Shown here piece by piece: positions 1 to 11,900 of a DNA stretch of 64,000 nt. The notes under the pieces are model-generated. The model saw nothing but the letters and a program-made list of their open reading frames with translations. It had not been told where the DNA came from and did no database searches. This stretch comes from Ampelocalamus luodianensis (taxonomy: Eukaryota; Streptophyta; Magnoliopsida; Poales; Poaceae), in NCBI GenBank assembly GCA_036346255.1, contig CM070620.1, positions 35,337,609-35,401,608 on the forward strand, written 5' to 3'. Numbering within the stretch: position 1 is the stretch's first letter; each line of letters begins with the position of its first letter. The translations under genes were made by a program, and so were the position numbers.

Positions 1-130
1 TAAGGTTAGATAGGACCTTAGACTACCTTGTGTATAAATTTCGTTGCATTTGGATAATTTTTACTTGCTCTTTTGTTTAAGTGTTGCTCGTCTTATTGGT
101 TGTTCTCGCTTCTTTTTGCTTTTCGCTTAG

Positions 131-196
131 GCTTCGACATTTGCGGTAACCCCGAGAACGACCCTCAGCAGCCTATTGAGCAACAGCAGCTGCCAG
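131..196 (+). other. exon-like module E1 in LTR copy A
   Basis: A pyrimidine-rich run ending in TTAG (130) precedes a reading frame that contains DPQQPIEQQQ. It is followed by AG|GCAAGT, a consensus GC-type 5' splice site. The two copies at 4695-4757 and 10852-10917 have the same arrangement and the same codon phase (a leading split glycine codon). If read through instead of spliced, the frame meets TAG at once; in copy B that codon is CAG. Whether it is transcribed or translated is unknown. Confidence 0.4.
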
Positions 197-342
197 GCAA
201 GTAGTTTGATCATTTTCCAATTGATCCCATTACTTTTAAAGTCTAATATTTTGTTTAACTTCTATGTATGCATTGCTATTTTGTTGTTAAATTGATTAGT
301 TAATCCTCTAGTTGCATTAATCTGTAGGTAAATAATTATCCT

Positions 343-479
343 CTACTACCTGAGCCTAGGTTTTGCTGTGATTAGAGTTCGTTGGATGAGCTCTTGTCAC
401 TTAGTAGATTTCGGAGAAATATTGCTTAGCCATGCCTAGTATCGGTAGTATTGAGCGATCATCGACTTAGTCGGTGATC
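343..479 (+). other. conserved stem-loop block in LTR copy A
   Basis: Nested complementary segments are visible: CTACTA (343-348) with TAGTAG (402-407), GTGAT (368-372) with GTCAC (396-400), GAGTTC (375-380) with GAGCTC (388-393), then a separate hairpin GATCATCGAC (457-466) with GTCGGTGATC (470-479). The same helices recur at 4903-5043 and 11075-11212 with different base pairs, which points to constraint on structure in the RNA. The function is unknown. Confidence 0.5.
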
Positions 480-3219
480 TTGATCACACAAATGCTATTA
501 TTATTCCATTATGTCCAACCCTTGTGTTTTACCATTTTGCAAATCAAAAACTGAAACAAAATTATATCTTGGCTTGGGCACAATGGTATGTTGGGTGATC
601 TGTTGGGTGTGATTGGAATGGTGCCTAAGTCCCTAAGGACCGAGTTACTTGTGCCATTGATCCAAGCAATTGTTGCGTGCTAACCACGCGAGGGGGATAT
701 GGAACCTCTGTTGACTAAGTACTTTGGGGGTGTTAATTATGAGTTGGTCTGGGTGTGTTGAAACCGTGTGTGGGTGTTTGTGGTGTGTGAGGGGAGCATT
801 GGCGGACTCGGTTAGGTGCCTAATGTGTCCTTCTCCGTGGGTTGCGCTCTTAATTAGCATCGTCCATTGGAAAGTGTCTTGTTAGACTTAGCCATGCCTG
901 CATACCAAAGGAAGTATGCTAACCGTGGCTGGTGGAAAGGCGGTCTATCGTGTGGGTACATTGGTACACCCCTGCAGGGTTAAAACTATTTGAATAGTCT
1001 CGTCCTAGGTTATGGACACGCTGGTTATTTCCCACAAGAACTAGACTACAACCTTTTAAAAAACTTAAACTTGACATGGGTGGTATGAAGGGTACTTCAT
1101 GCTATTGTTGTGGTGACTATGGGTTAGTCACTTCTAGGTTGGTGTTGTCATCTATCTATTGTTATAAATGTCTCTCTTTTATTTGAACAATAGAAATTAA
1201 TTGCAAACTTGCTTTCAAATGTATTACCTTATTGCAAATCAAACTTGCTTTATGTCAAAATAAGTCCGAGCCTCATCCACTTAAATAAAGCTTGCATGTC
1301 GTTAATTATAGTTCTGTTATCTCACACGTCGGTCTTGCAGTACAAAAACAAATTTTGTACTCATCCGCTTTGCTTAATATTAATTGTTGCGAGAGAAGAA
1401 GGTGAGCCCCAAGGGCCTCACTTTTGTGAGTTGTGTTGCGGTCGTATGCGGGACGATTAGCTTGGCGGTCCGGTTGGTTGCCTTGTGGGTGAAAGGCACG
1501 CCGATTGGCTTCGCTTATCGCCATCTTATGGCCATTTTGCTTCCATTGTGTATTTATCTATTTGTATGTCTTTGGCCTAGGCGGCCTCTCTTTTGTACTA
1601 ACTCTCTTTATATTATGTATGTCTTTAAGTTATTGTTGTGCTTCGGTTCTATGTGAATGAATGGAATTGATGCATGATTTTGTGGCGAGGTGTGCATACT
1701 GCATTTCTGGGAAGTATACATATCTCGAGGCTTGGTTTATTTGATTTGTACTGTTAGGACCAAGTGGATGGTTAAACAGTACAAGCCGAACAAACCGGGG
1801 TCCTCACAGGCATTTGGGCACAGGTGGTCTGGGCCGTTGGATCTCAAATCCAACGCTCAAAGACCTCCTCGGGTCTTTGTAAAGGACCTCCCACCCCACG
1901 ACCTCCTCCTGTTCTTTTACAAAGACAACCCTCGAGGACCTCCCAGACCTCCTTTGCACCTTTGCAAAGACCACCTGGCGACCTCCTCGCACCTCCACGA
2001 CCACCCCTAGCACTTGGGTGATCATGGGCCGCCCATCTTGAGATCGGTGGCTCGGACCTCCCGAGTGTTAGGACCTCTTATACTTAGCCCAAAATCGAGC
2101 CCTTGGATTTCAATCCAACGACCACAACCTCCCCGGTGGAGCTCACACAGATTTAGCCATTGAGTCCATTTGACCGCTTTTCCCCATTTCTCTCATCATC
2201 GGGTGGGCACAGGCATTATCAATTTTTGTGCATGGCGTTGGAGAGCAAAGCCTTGTCACCTCTAGGGCCCGACAAGCGGCTATGTGTCGCCAACATTAAA
2301 TATCCGCACCCTTTGCTAAAAAGTCTCCCTGTCACCACCTCCCATCATGTCATGTGTACTTTGGCTCATGTCTGGTGACTTTGCCATCTTTCCCACTAGC
2401 TATATTTGAAGCTCAAGCTTCCTCTCTTAGTTCTTTTAGTCACTCTCTTGCACCTTAGCTCCTCTCGCTTCACTTGTGCTCAAAACACCGAAAATCTTTG
2501 CCACCATTGCCGGACCTTGGAGCTCTCCGTCGACCTTCGAGCTTCAGTGGTTCAACATTGCAATAGTGGTCGTCATTTTGTTCCCTTGGTCACCCCAAGC
2601 CTCCCTAACTTGCTTTGTTTGACCTTCACAGAGGTTGATAAAGTGGGAGCGTGTTGTTCGTGGCCGGGAGCGTCGTCTTCTTCACCTCCGGCGACCTCCA
2701 CCATCGCCGGAGCTCTTGCGGCCACCTCTAGCTCCCCTTCATTCCCTGGTAAGTACCTCAGTATCGGAAATCCCTATTCTTTTAGACCTCTTTAGGTTTT
2801 CGTGTTTGCCGCATTTTGTCTCCGGCGGTTATCTCGGCTAGCCGCCGGTAGGAGCTGTTTTAGGTGTGGCTTTTGGTATCTTTGGTTTCTCCTCCCTATT
2901 TGGGACTTATCCATGTCTTTGGTTTCCGCCGATGAGATCCACGTCGCCGGCGGTAAGCCGCTGAGCACGCTCGGGTTTTGCCACTTCGCAAATCCCGTTT
3001 TCGTCATGTTCTTCGGACCACATTAATGCTCAAATCATTGCTTATCATTGAGGGCATTAATGGTGTTTTAATCTGAGCTTGGGTGTCGCTGTCATGTGGG
3101 CCTGGGTTTAGAATTAAAGTCCGGAAATCATTAAGTGTCCCTTTTAGTTTCATTTATTGTCAATCATCTGGAGCATTTGATTTGTCTTAACCGCCACCTT
3201 TTTTTTTGTCGTTGTCCGG

Positions 3220-4070
3220 AGGTCCTGCGCCGTTAAAACCGCTCTAGGACCTCCTCGGGCTAATCTTAGCCGTTCGCGACCTCTCCAAGTTTAGATCTGG
3301 GCCTTAGGATCTTTTCTGAAAAATCCTAAGTCTCTGGACCTCCCCCTAATCGTATCCTGGCCGTTAAAGACCTCCGTAGGCTAGATCTCAGCCGATAGGA
3401 TCACCCTCCACCTTGGGGTCCTCTTTGCAAAAGACCTCATTGAGGTCCTTTGTGCGAAAAGACCACCCCTGGTCGTGTTATCAAGACCACCCTCTCGGAC
3501 CACCCCCACCGAGGTCCTCTTTGCAAAAGACCACTCCTGGTATTTTGTAAAGAGAACCTTCAGAACTACCGTGGGGTCCTGCAGGCGAAAAGACCTCCCG
3601 AGGTCCTCTTTACAAAGACCACCTCGGGTCCTTATCAAGAACCCGCAGGACCTCCCTCGCTCCATCTTGGCCGTTCAGGACCTCCCCCCTGGGAGATCTA
3701 AGCCGTCCAGACCTCTCTCTGTTAAAAGCCCGCTTAGGACCTCCCCATTGAGATCGTGGACCGCTTAGGACCTCCTAGGTGAGATCCTGGCCGTCAAGAC
3801 CTCCCGCTGCTAGTTCGCAGTTTAGGTCCTCCTCCGCTCAGATCTAGACCGTTAAGACCTCCCCTCGGGAGATTAACCGTCCAGACCTCCCCCTTAGTTA
3901 GATAGCCGTAGGACCTCCTCATGGAGCTCGGGACCGCCAGATCCGGATCGACGGCCACGACCTCCCTAGTCGCGAGGAGCTCCTTCGCGTGTCTTTGTGC
4001 ATCCGTGGTCGGGGCCGTTGGATTCAATATCAACCGCTAAGACCTCCCCAGCGCGATGAGGTCTTGGCGC
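3220..4070 (+). repeat. degenerate GACCTCC / AGATC..GCCGT tandem array in LTR copy B
   Basis: GACCTCC or a one-base variant recurs every 25-45 bases, usually with AGATC and GCCGT between occurrences. A shorter run of the same motif lies at 1855-2010. The corresponding part of the 7430-12543 LTR has GCCGATCTTGATCAACGG-type repeats, so the array is specific to this subfamily. No coding sequence is visible in it. Confidence 0.6.
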
Positions 4071-4902
4071 CCGGTGCTCGTGGTGGAGTTCGCGCCTGTG
4101 CTCGTGTGCCGTGTGATTCTTGATCAACGGCCCACGACCTCCCCAGTTTGAGTCGGTTTTCCAGATTAAGTCCCGTAAGCTTTTATTTGCACTTTATTAG
4201 TTGTTTTAAACTTCAAAAATGCATATCTTTTCTCAGAATCCAAATTTAACAAACTAAAGTTCTAATAATGCATCTGTTAAAGTGCTTTAGCATAACCCAT
4301 GTTTTAAAGTTGTCTTTAATTCTAAAATTAACCATGTCTTAGATTTATAACTTAGAAAAATCATAACTAAATCATTTTAACTCCAAATAAGATGAGACCA
4401 ATTGTGTTAACCTTAAAATGTTAGTAGCAACCTAACATAAAATTTTCAAGTCCAGAAAACCTCTAGAAAATTATTTATGAACAGTAACCTATTTAAAATT
4501 AATTTTGGCCGAATTGCATTGTTTCAATCATATCTTTGGTTTTAAAAGTCCGATTCAGTTGGTTCTTGTTTCTAAATTTGTGTTATTTTGTGCTCTTACT
4601 GCTGTATAATTTTTAGAGCATTTGGAGCATTTTGGCTTTAGAGTCTTTTTCGTTTTCTTTGTTCTTATCGATTCTTTTTCGCTTTTTCGATTAGGTGCCG
4701 ACGAGTGTGTTGACCTAGATAGTGATCCTCAGCAACAAATTGAGCAACAACAACCAGGCAAGCAGTTTGATCATTTCCCATTTGATCCCATTACTTTCAA
4801 AGTCTAATACTTTGTTTAACTTGTATGTATGCATTGCTATTTTGTTGTTAAATTGATTAGTTAAGCCTCTAGTTGCGTAATCTGTAGGTAAATAAATATC
4901 CT

Positions 4903-5043
4903 CTACTACCTGAGCCTAGGTTATTTGCGGTGATTAGAGTTCGTTGGATGAACTCTTATCACTTAGTAGATTACTTAATGAATATTGCTTAGCCATGCCT
5001 AGTTATCGGTAGTATTGGGCGATCATCGACTTAGTCGATGATC
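4903..5043 (+). other. conserved stem-loop block in LTR copy B
   Basis: CTACTA (4903-4908) pairs with TAGTAG (4964-4969), GTGAT (4930-4934) with ATCAC (4958-4962), and GAGTTC (4937-4942) with GAACTC (4950-4955). A downstream perfect hairpin is GATCATCGAC (5021-5030), loop TTA, GTCGATGATC (5034-5043). Relative to copy A and to the 11 kb copy several of these pairs have changed on both sides. Confidence 0.5.
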
Positions 5044-6262
5044 TTGATCACACAAATACTTATACTACTCCATTATGTCCAATCCTTGTGTTTTATTGAT
5101 TTACAAATCAAAACTGAAAATAAAACTATATCTTGACTTGGGCACAATGGTATGTTGGTGTGATCTGTTGGGTGTGTTTGGAATGGTGCCTAAGTCCCCA
5201 AGGACCGAGTTACTTGTGTCACTAAGCCAGCGCTTTATTGCGTGCTAACCACACGAGGGGATATGGAACCTCTCTTGACTAAGTACTTTGGGAGGTGTTA
5301 ATTATGAGTCGGTTGGTGGGTGTGTTCTTGTGTGTGTGTGTTTGTGGTGTTGAGGGGAGCATTAGCGCACTGGGCTAGGCTGCCTAATGTGTCCTTCTCC
5401 CGTGGGTTGCGGCTCTTAATTAGCATCGCCCATTGGAAAGTGTCTTGTTAGACTTAGCCGTGCCTCGCATACCAAAGGAAGTATGCTAACCGTGGCTGGT
5501 GGAAAGGCGGTCTATCGTGTGGGTACATTGGTACACCCCCGCAGTGGTTAAAACTATTCGAATAACCTCGTCCTAGGTTATGGACATGCTTGTAAGGTCG
5601 TGCAAGAACTAGACTACAACCTTTTAAAACCTAAACTTGACATGGGTGGTATGAAGGGGACTTCATGCTATTGTTGTGGTGACTATTGGGTTAGTCACTT
5701 CGTGATGTTGTTGTTCTCTATCTATTGTTATAATTGTCATTTTTGATATTTGAGCAACATAAATTATTTGCAAACTTGCTTTTGATGTATTACTCATCGC
5801 AAATAAAACTTGCTTTATGTCAAAATAAGTCCGAGCCTCCTCCACTTAAATAAAGCTTGCATATAGTTAAATTATAGTTCATTATCTTACACATCAATCT
5901 TGCGAGTACAAAAACAATTTTTGTACTCAGATGCTATGCTTAATTGTTTTGTTGCAGAGGAAGAGCTCGAGGGGCCTCACTTTTGTGAGATTTGTTGTGG
6001 CGGTGTCTGGAGCGATTAGCTTGGCGGTCCGGTTGGTTGCCTTGTGGGTAAAGGCACACCGATTGGCTTTTGTTTATTGCCATCTTATGGCCCTTTTGCT
6101 TCCGCTGTTTATGAATGGAATTGATGCAAGATTTTGTAACGGGGTGTGTATACTGTATTTCTGGGAAGTATACATATCTCGAGGCTTGGTTTATTTGATT
6201 TGTGCTGCTAGGACCAAGTGGGTGGTTAAGCAGTACAAGCCGAATAAACCGGGGTCCTCACA

Positions 6263-7429
6263 ACTACTCTCGCCGTCATCGGCCTACTAGTTCCTCTCTT
6301 GAGCCTCTGTCTCTATTGGGCCCTGTTCCCAGTCCTCCCTCTCCATCCTTGCTGGATCTAGCTCCTCCTTCTCCTCCCAGATATGATCTTCGTGATCGTC
6401 ACACTGTTAGTCTGCCTGAGCGCTACGGCTTCGCAGCCGCTATGCTTTCTGAGCCTACGACCTACCGTGAGGCTGCTGCTCATCCTGAGTGGCAACTCGC
6501 GATGTCTGAGGAGATTGCTGCTTTGGAGCGTACTAGCACTTGGGATCTTGTGCCCTTACCTGCGCATGTTACTCCTATCACGTGTAAGTGGGTGTACAAG
6601 ATCAAAACCCGCTCGGATGGTTCCCTTGAGCTCTACAAGGCTCGTCTTGTGGCACGTGGTTTTCAACAGGAGCATGGTCGTGACTACGATGAGACTTTCG
6701 CCCCCGTCGCTCATATGACCACTGTTCGCACTCTCCTTGTTGTGGCCTCTGTTCGACAATGGTCTATCTCTCAGTTGGATGTTAAGAATGTCTTTCTCAA
6801 TGGCGAGCTGCGTGAGGTCTACATGCAGCCGCCCCATGGGTATTCTGTCCCTGATGGTATGGTTTGTCGTCTTCGTCGTTCTCTCTATGGGCTCAAACAA
6901 GCCTCTCGTGCTTGGTTTGACTACTTCTCCTCTGTTGTCACTGCTACCGGCTTCTCCGCCAGTGATCACGACCCTGCTCTCTTTGTTCACACCTCTCCTC
7001 GGGGTCAGACACCCCTCCTTCTATATGTGGATGACATGATCATTACTGGAGATAACTCTCAGTACATTGCCTTTGTGAAAGAGCGTCTCAGTAAGTAGTT
7101 CTTGATGTCTGATTTGGGTCCTCTTCATTACTTCCTTGGGATTGAGATCACTTCTGCGCCCGCGGGCTACTATCTGTCCCAAGAGAAGTACATTCAGGAT
7201 ATTCTTACGCGTGCTTGTCTCACTGATCAACGCGTGGTGGATACTCCTATGGAGTTTGGTGTTCACCTTCGGCCTACTGATGGTGAACCTCTTGAGGATC
7301 CCACTCGCTACTGCCATATTTTCGGGAGCCTCGTCTACCTTGGGATTACTCGACCTGACATTTCTCACCCAGTTCACATCCTGAGTCGGCTTGTCTCTGC
7401 TCCCACTCAGCTCCACTACAGTCACATTC
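6263..7429 (+). pseudogene. Ty1/copia polyprotein, reverse transcriptase part (5' half of split element)
   Basis: The translation gives the copia reverse transcriptase: TWDLVPLP and CKWVYKIK near the N side, VARGFQQEHG, the LDVKNVFLNG block, SLYGLKQASRAWF, the catalytic LLLYVDDMIITG and SDLGPLHYFLGIEI. One TAG stop (7096-7098) replaces the glutamine expected after SK, a C-to-T change. The coding sequence is cut at 7429 by the gypsy insertion and continues in frame at 22543 if one copy of CATTC is removed. Gag, protease and integrase lie upstream of the window, beyond the other inserted LTRs. The element is dead. Confidence 0.92.
7425..7429 (+). repeat. Target site duplication CATTC, left copy
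   Basis: CATTC directly precedes the TGTAACATCCC start of the gypsy 5' LTR and is repeated at 22538-22542, directly after the 3' LTR end. A perfect 5-bp duplication shows that the whole 7430-22537 unit inserted as one event. Confidence 0.95.
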
Positions 7430-8596
7430 TGTAACATCCCAATTTTGGGCTTGTGTTTCAAATGTAAGAAAATCAGTAGAAATTAAAACTTTTTCTTACA
7501 TCATGTATTTCCTGTTGTACCAAACAATTCTTGTACAAGGGATTATGGAAATACATTGTCACAAGTCTATTTGATCCAGACTATGTTATCCCAAAAACAA
7601 TCTTGTCAAATTTTGTGATCATCCTCTGGAAATATTTTTCCTAAGTTTCTGTGATGGTTTGTAGCCTCTCTGAAAATTTCACAATTTTTAGAAATTGTTT
7701 GAATATTTTTAGGGGCAGTCAAACTTGTTTGACTTTCAGTCAAACCTCAAAACAGAGCCTTGCAGAATTTTTGGGGATTTATTCACAGTATAAAAACCTC
7801 TGAAAATTTTGCACAAGGTTAATATCTGGGTTAGCAAGCTCCTGTAAAAATTTCATAATTTTTGGAGTTATTTTGCTACCTCAAATAAATCCTTCAAAGT
7901 CTCTGTTCTAACTTTGAAGTCAAACCTAGTCTCACTGTGCTTTGGGTTCGAGTCAGACTCGGGCTCGAGCCAATTGACTCGGTCCAGTCAACTAACTGCA
8001 CCGAGCCTCTCTTTAAAAACGCGCGTCCATTCTCAGCCTTTGGATCAAAATCGCACGGCCCGCGCGCGTGTAAACATTCGGACCTTCCGGTTGCATGCGC
8101 AAATGTCGACCGTTAGATCTCCATCCAACCGTCCAGATCCTCTGAAACCTTCGGACCCTCCGGTTGTTGGTTTGAACCTGAGCCGTTGGATTAAGATCCA
8201 ACGCTCGCCTGTTCCTCTGTTGTAAACCGCGTTTGCGACGTGGGGCAATCTGAGCCGTTCATTTCTAATCCTAGGGCTCGTGATCTTTTCGTTGTGTTTT
8301 AAAGCCCTGAGGCGTGGCGCTATCCTAGCCGTCCGATTTAAATCGTGAGGCTCTGGAACGCCCTAACCTTTCTCGCTGGTCATCTTCAACCTCTAGCCGT
8401 GCGAGCACAGTAGGGGTGATGGCGTTGTCTTGTCATGCTTCCTACAGCCACCCTAGTCAATAGTGAGGGTCGTGGAGACACCTTCGCCATGCCATACCCT
8501 ATTGCACCATCTACCACTTTTTCTTGTCGGCGCACCTTGTGCTCGTGCTTTGCCGCCGAAAGGCTTGTGGTGCAAACCCTAATGCCTCCAAGGCCT

Positions 8597-8602
8597 TATA
8601 AG
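8597..8602 (+). promoter_or_regulatory. Probable TATA box of the gypsy LTR
   Basis: CCTTATAAGCACCC lies in the GC-rich first third of the LTR and is kept unchanged at 18844-18849 in the 3' LTR. Transcription would start about 30 bases downstream, giving an R-U5 leader close to 3.9 kb. The start was not measured. Confidence 0.5.
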
Positions 8603-8980
8603 CACCCAAATCACTTCCTGGTATTTCTTTAGACCACCATCAAGCCCCATTCTCAGTATTGGAGCTTAACACCTCAAAAATGGCAAGTCGCCATTGTTGA
8701 CCCGAAAAGCTCCATTGGTGTTCTTGGTGTTCCAGTGGTTCTCCTTCATGATTCTTTGCCCTATCCTTATCTATTTACTTCCTTGAACATTTCCCCTCAC
8801 TTAATTTTGGATTTGATTCTCAGGAATTGTCCAATTTGGGGTTTGTTCAAATTCGGCCGAAAGTGGTCATCTTTTTCCTCAGCTCAGGTGAGTGCTCCAT
8901 TTTCTAATTACTTGCTCTTGTGGCTTCTGTGAGTCATTATGAAGCTATACTGATGCTTTGGAATCACTCATTTGGCTCAG

Positions 8981-11900
8981 GGTGTCATTTTCAATCCTTC
9001 TTCTCCAAGTCCGGCGAGCTTCCTTCGTGATCAAGCATCTCCGGCCATCTTTGAAGCTTCCCTTCATCAAGGTAGCTTCTTATTAGTCCTTAGAGGCTCT
9101 GGCACCCGCTTCCTTGGACTGCAGCTGAGCTTTTCGCTATTTTCGCGCTTAGCAGTAAAAGCTCCCTTTTCATTTTCCGGCTAGCCGGCGTTCTAGTCCC
9201 TCACCGCCGGCGAAAATGCCACCATTAGGTTCGTAGTGCTATTGCGGTTCCATTTTAGTGCTTGGTTGGCGCCGCCGCGGCCAGTGTCGCCGGCGACGAG
9301 CCGTTGTAGCCGCTCGGGTTTTTGCCGGCGAGAAACTCCTGTTTTCGTCATTTGATTAGGACACCTTAATCGCACTGTGATTGCCAATCATTGATTAATT
9401 AATGGTGTCTTAATCTTTGTCGTTGAGCCATTGACCAGTGGGCCCAACATCCTTAAATCGCCCGCTGGCGTAATCCCGCGCTATTCCGACATCATTAAGG
9501 CCTAATCATTGATTAATTATCGTGTCGGCATTAATCGCTGTCAGAAATCACCTTTGGGTCACTGGCATGTGGGCCCGTGAGGTTATAATCCAAATCCAGG
9601 AGTCATTAGTGTCTATTTAATGATAATCATTAGAAGCATTAATTCTTTCCTAAACCGCCACTCTTAGTCGTTGACATGTGGGCCCAGTGCACTGTGCACG
9701 TGGGTTAAACGTTCGCGGTCGTGACTTGAAGTCACTGACATGCGGTCCCACGTGTCAGCATCTCTCTTTTGAACTCCGATCTTTAGCCACCGCCGATCTC
9801 GTGATCAACGGCCCGGATCGTGAGTGCATTCGGACCTCCGATGCCTTGATCATTCTCGACCGCCGATCTTGCGATCAACGGTGGGATCTTGTATGCAATC
9901 GACCTTCCGACCGTTGGTGCGCTCGACCGCCCATCTGCGCAGATCTGCGGCCGATTGGCCCAAGCAACCGCACCGTCCGAATGCATACACTCGTGTGCGC
10001 CGTTGGATCGTGATCCAACAGTGGGTTCCGATTAGGTTTCGCGCGCGCGCTGTTTTCGGCGCGCGTGAGCCGTAGGATTTTAGATCAAGGGTGGAGAAGT
10101 GTCCACGTCTTATTCTATTAATTGAGTTTGTCTGTATTTCGGTAAGTAGTTATTTAACAACTAAAAATGATATAAAAACTTTAGAAACTCATAGCTAATT
10201 CATTTTAACTGCTTTTTAGACAATTCCAACTGTAATAAATTTTGTTGTCACTTAAGTTTACTATAAAAATGGATTTAAGCATGTTCGATGTGAGTAAAAT
10301 TGTATAACTAGAAATAACCTGATTTCTGTCACTTTGAATATTCCAGAAATAGTTTTAACCTTGAAAAATGCATATCTTTTTTTGTATAAATCCAAATTGT
10401 GCAAAATCAATTTTGTTCAATTCATCTGTTAGTATACTTTCATATGGAATAAGATTTGAGCATGTTGATAATTCTGTAAAATGACTTGCATTAGATTTAC
10501 ACCTTAGAAAAATCATAAGTAAATGTGTATAACTCCAAAGTTAGTAAATTCAACTTTGCTGTTATTAGGATGTTATAATCTCCCTGCTATAAAAATTTCA
10601 GACCTTGGATCATTCTAGAAAATTTCGTCATGAACAGTGCTATTTATTAATTAGGTTGTTATAAGGCTGAGAAAGAGCATTTTGTTCATATCTTTTGCAT
10701 GTTAAGTCCAAATTGCATAATTCTTGTTCCTATCATTGTCTTAGATCATTCCCTAGCTGTTGTGTAAATTTTATTAGATTTGGATGTGATTTGCTGTTGG
10801 AGTTTATTTGGTGTTCTTCGTTCTTATTTGCTTATCGCCTTTTCGCGTTAGGTTCCGAAGATAATTTTATTGCTGATATTGAGCCACAGCAGCCATCAGA
10901 TCCTGCACTCCAGCAAGGCAAGCAGATGTAGCATTCATTTGATCATATTGTTCCTACTATTTTCAAATTCTAATATATTGTTTGCAAATTCTATGTATGC
11001 ATTGCTATGTTGTTTTAAACTATTGTCGATAGTTGGCCCAGTAGTTGCATAATCAGTAGGAAATGTTTAATCCTCTACTACTGAGCCTAGGATTACTTGC
11101 TGTGATTTTGGGTTCGCTGGATGAACCCTTGTCACTTAGTAGTTTACGTGTCATTATGCTTAGCCATGCTTAGCTATCGGTAGAAATGGGCGGTTATCGA
11201 CTCGTCGATAACTTTGATCACACAAACTGGTATAATATGTATATTTCAGCCTTGTGCTTTGTCTAAATTGCAAAACTAAAACTGAAAATGAAAACAATTT
11301 AGACTTGGGCACAATGGTAAGATGGTGTGATCTTTTGGGTGTGAATGAAATGGTGCCCGGGTCAATTAAGGACCGAGCTACTTGTTACACCGAACCAAGC
11401 ATTTGTGCGTGCTAACCACACTAGAGGATATGGGACCTCTCTTAGTCGAGTACTTTGGGCTGTGTTAATTAATGAGTCGCGTGGTGGGTTGCATATTTGA
11501 TTATATGCAACATGGACACGTTTGTAGGGAGAGGAACACCCGCCGAGGCCGGTGTATCTTGCTCCACGTATGGGTCCTTGTGATCCATATTTCGTCGGCA
11601 CATCACTAAGGATTAACCCCCATGCGTATGCGTCTCTTGATTAGCATATTCCATTGGAAAGGGTTCAGAGGACTTAGCCGTGCTTGGCATACCAAAGGAA
11701 GTGTGCTTAATAGCTTGGCAAAAGGCGCTCAAGTGTGGGTACATTGGTACACCCTGCAGGATTAAAACTATTCGAATAGCCTTGTCCTAGGTTATAGACA
11801 CGCTTGGGGAAGTCTTTCAAGAGTTAGACTACAACTTTTTAAAAAAATTAAAACTTGCATGGTGGTATGAATCAGGGATTCATGCTATGTTGTGGTGGCT

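Larger units (their letters stand above)
1..1808 (+). mobile_element. 3' portion of a long gypsy LTR (copy A)
   Basis: This stretch aligns module by module with 4560-6262 and, more distantly, with 10700-12543 and 20780-22537, which are the ends of long gypsy LTRs. It stops at the shared terminus ...GGGGTCCTCACA (1808). The start lies upstream of the window. It contains the candidate small-exon modules (131-196 and about 1395-1460) and the conserved stem-loop block (343-479). The next bases, GGCATTTGGG, do not look like a primer binding site. The LTR end is therefore probably the right edge of an element inserted into the LTR sequence that follows. No gene of the host is visible here. Confidence 0.8.
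2397..6019 (+). other. candidate spliced reading frame inside LTR copy B
   Basis: An open frame from about 2397 runs without stop to a GT donor at 2749 (residues ...SPSFP then a split G). The E1 module (4695-4757, containing SDPQQQIEQQQP) begins after TTAG and ends at AG|GCAAGC. The last module (5958-6019, GPHFCEICCGGVWSD then stop) begins after TTGCAG. All three join in one frame with matching codon phase. No upstream ATG was found, so a start exon is missing or the frame is not translated. The product matches no family I recognise. A spliced transcript would decide it. Alternatively the conservation is of RNA, since CTCACTTTTGTGAG is also a small hairpin. Confidence 0.35.
1809..6262 (+). 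mobile_element. Long gypsy LTR copy B, missing its 5' start
   Basis: The order of modules matches the intact LTR at 7430-12543 from about its 750th base onward: CCGTTGGAT motifs, a GC-rich stretch with a splice-like site (2749), the E1 module, the stem-loop block, the PHFCEIC module and the end ...CCGGGGTCCTCACA (6262). Copia coding sequence resumes directly at 6263. The LTR is therefore inserted in the copia, with ACTAC (6263-6267) the expected target duplication. The missing first part should lie upstream of copy A if copy A is an insertion inside copy B. A host gene is not seen in this interval. Confidence 0.75.

Noticed and set aside
343..407. Hammerhead-type ribozyme in the LTR
   Set aside because: The nested helices suggested it, but the CTGATGA and GAAA core sequences are absent.
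8678..8700. ATGGCAAGTCGC as start of the LTR reading frame
   Set aside because: It runs into TGA after six codons in both LTRs and is not in the frame of the downstream modules.
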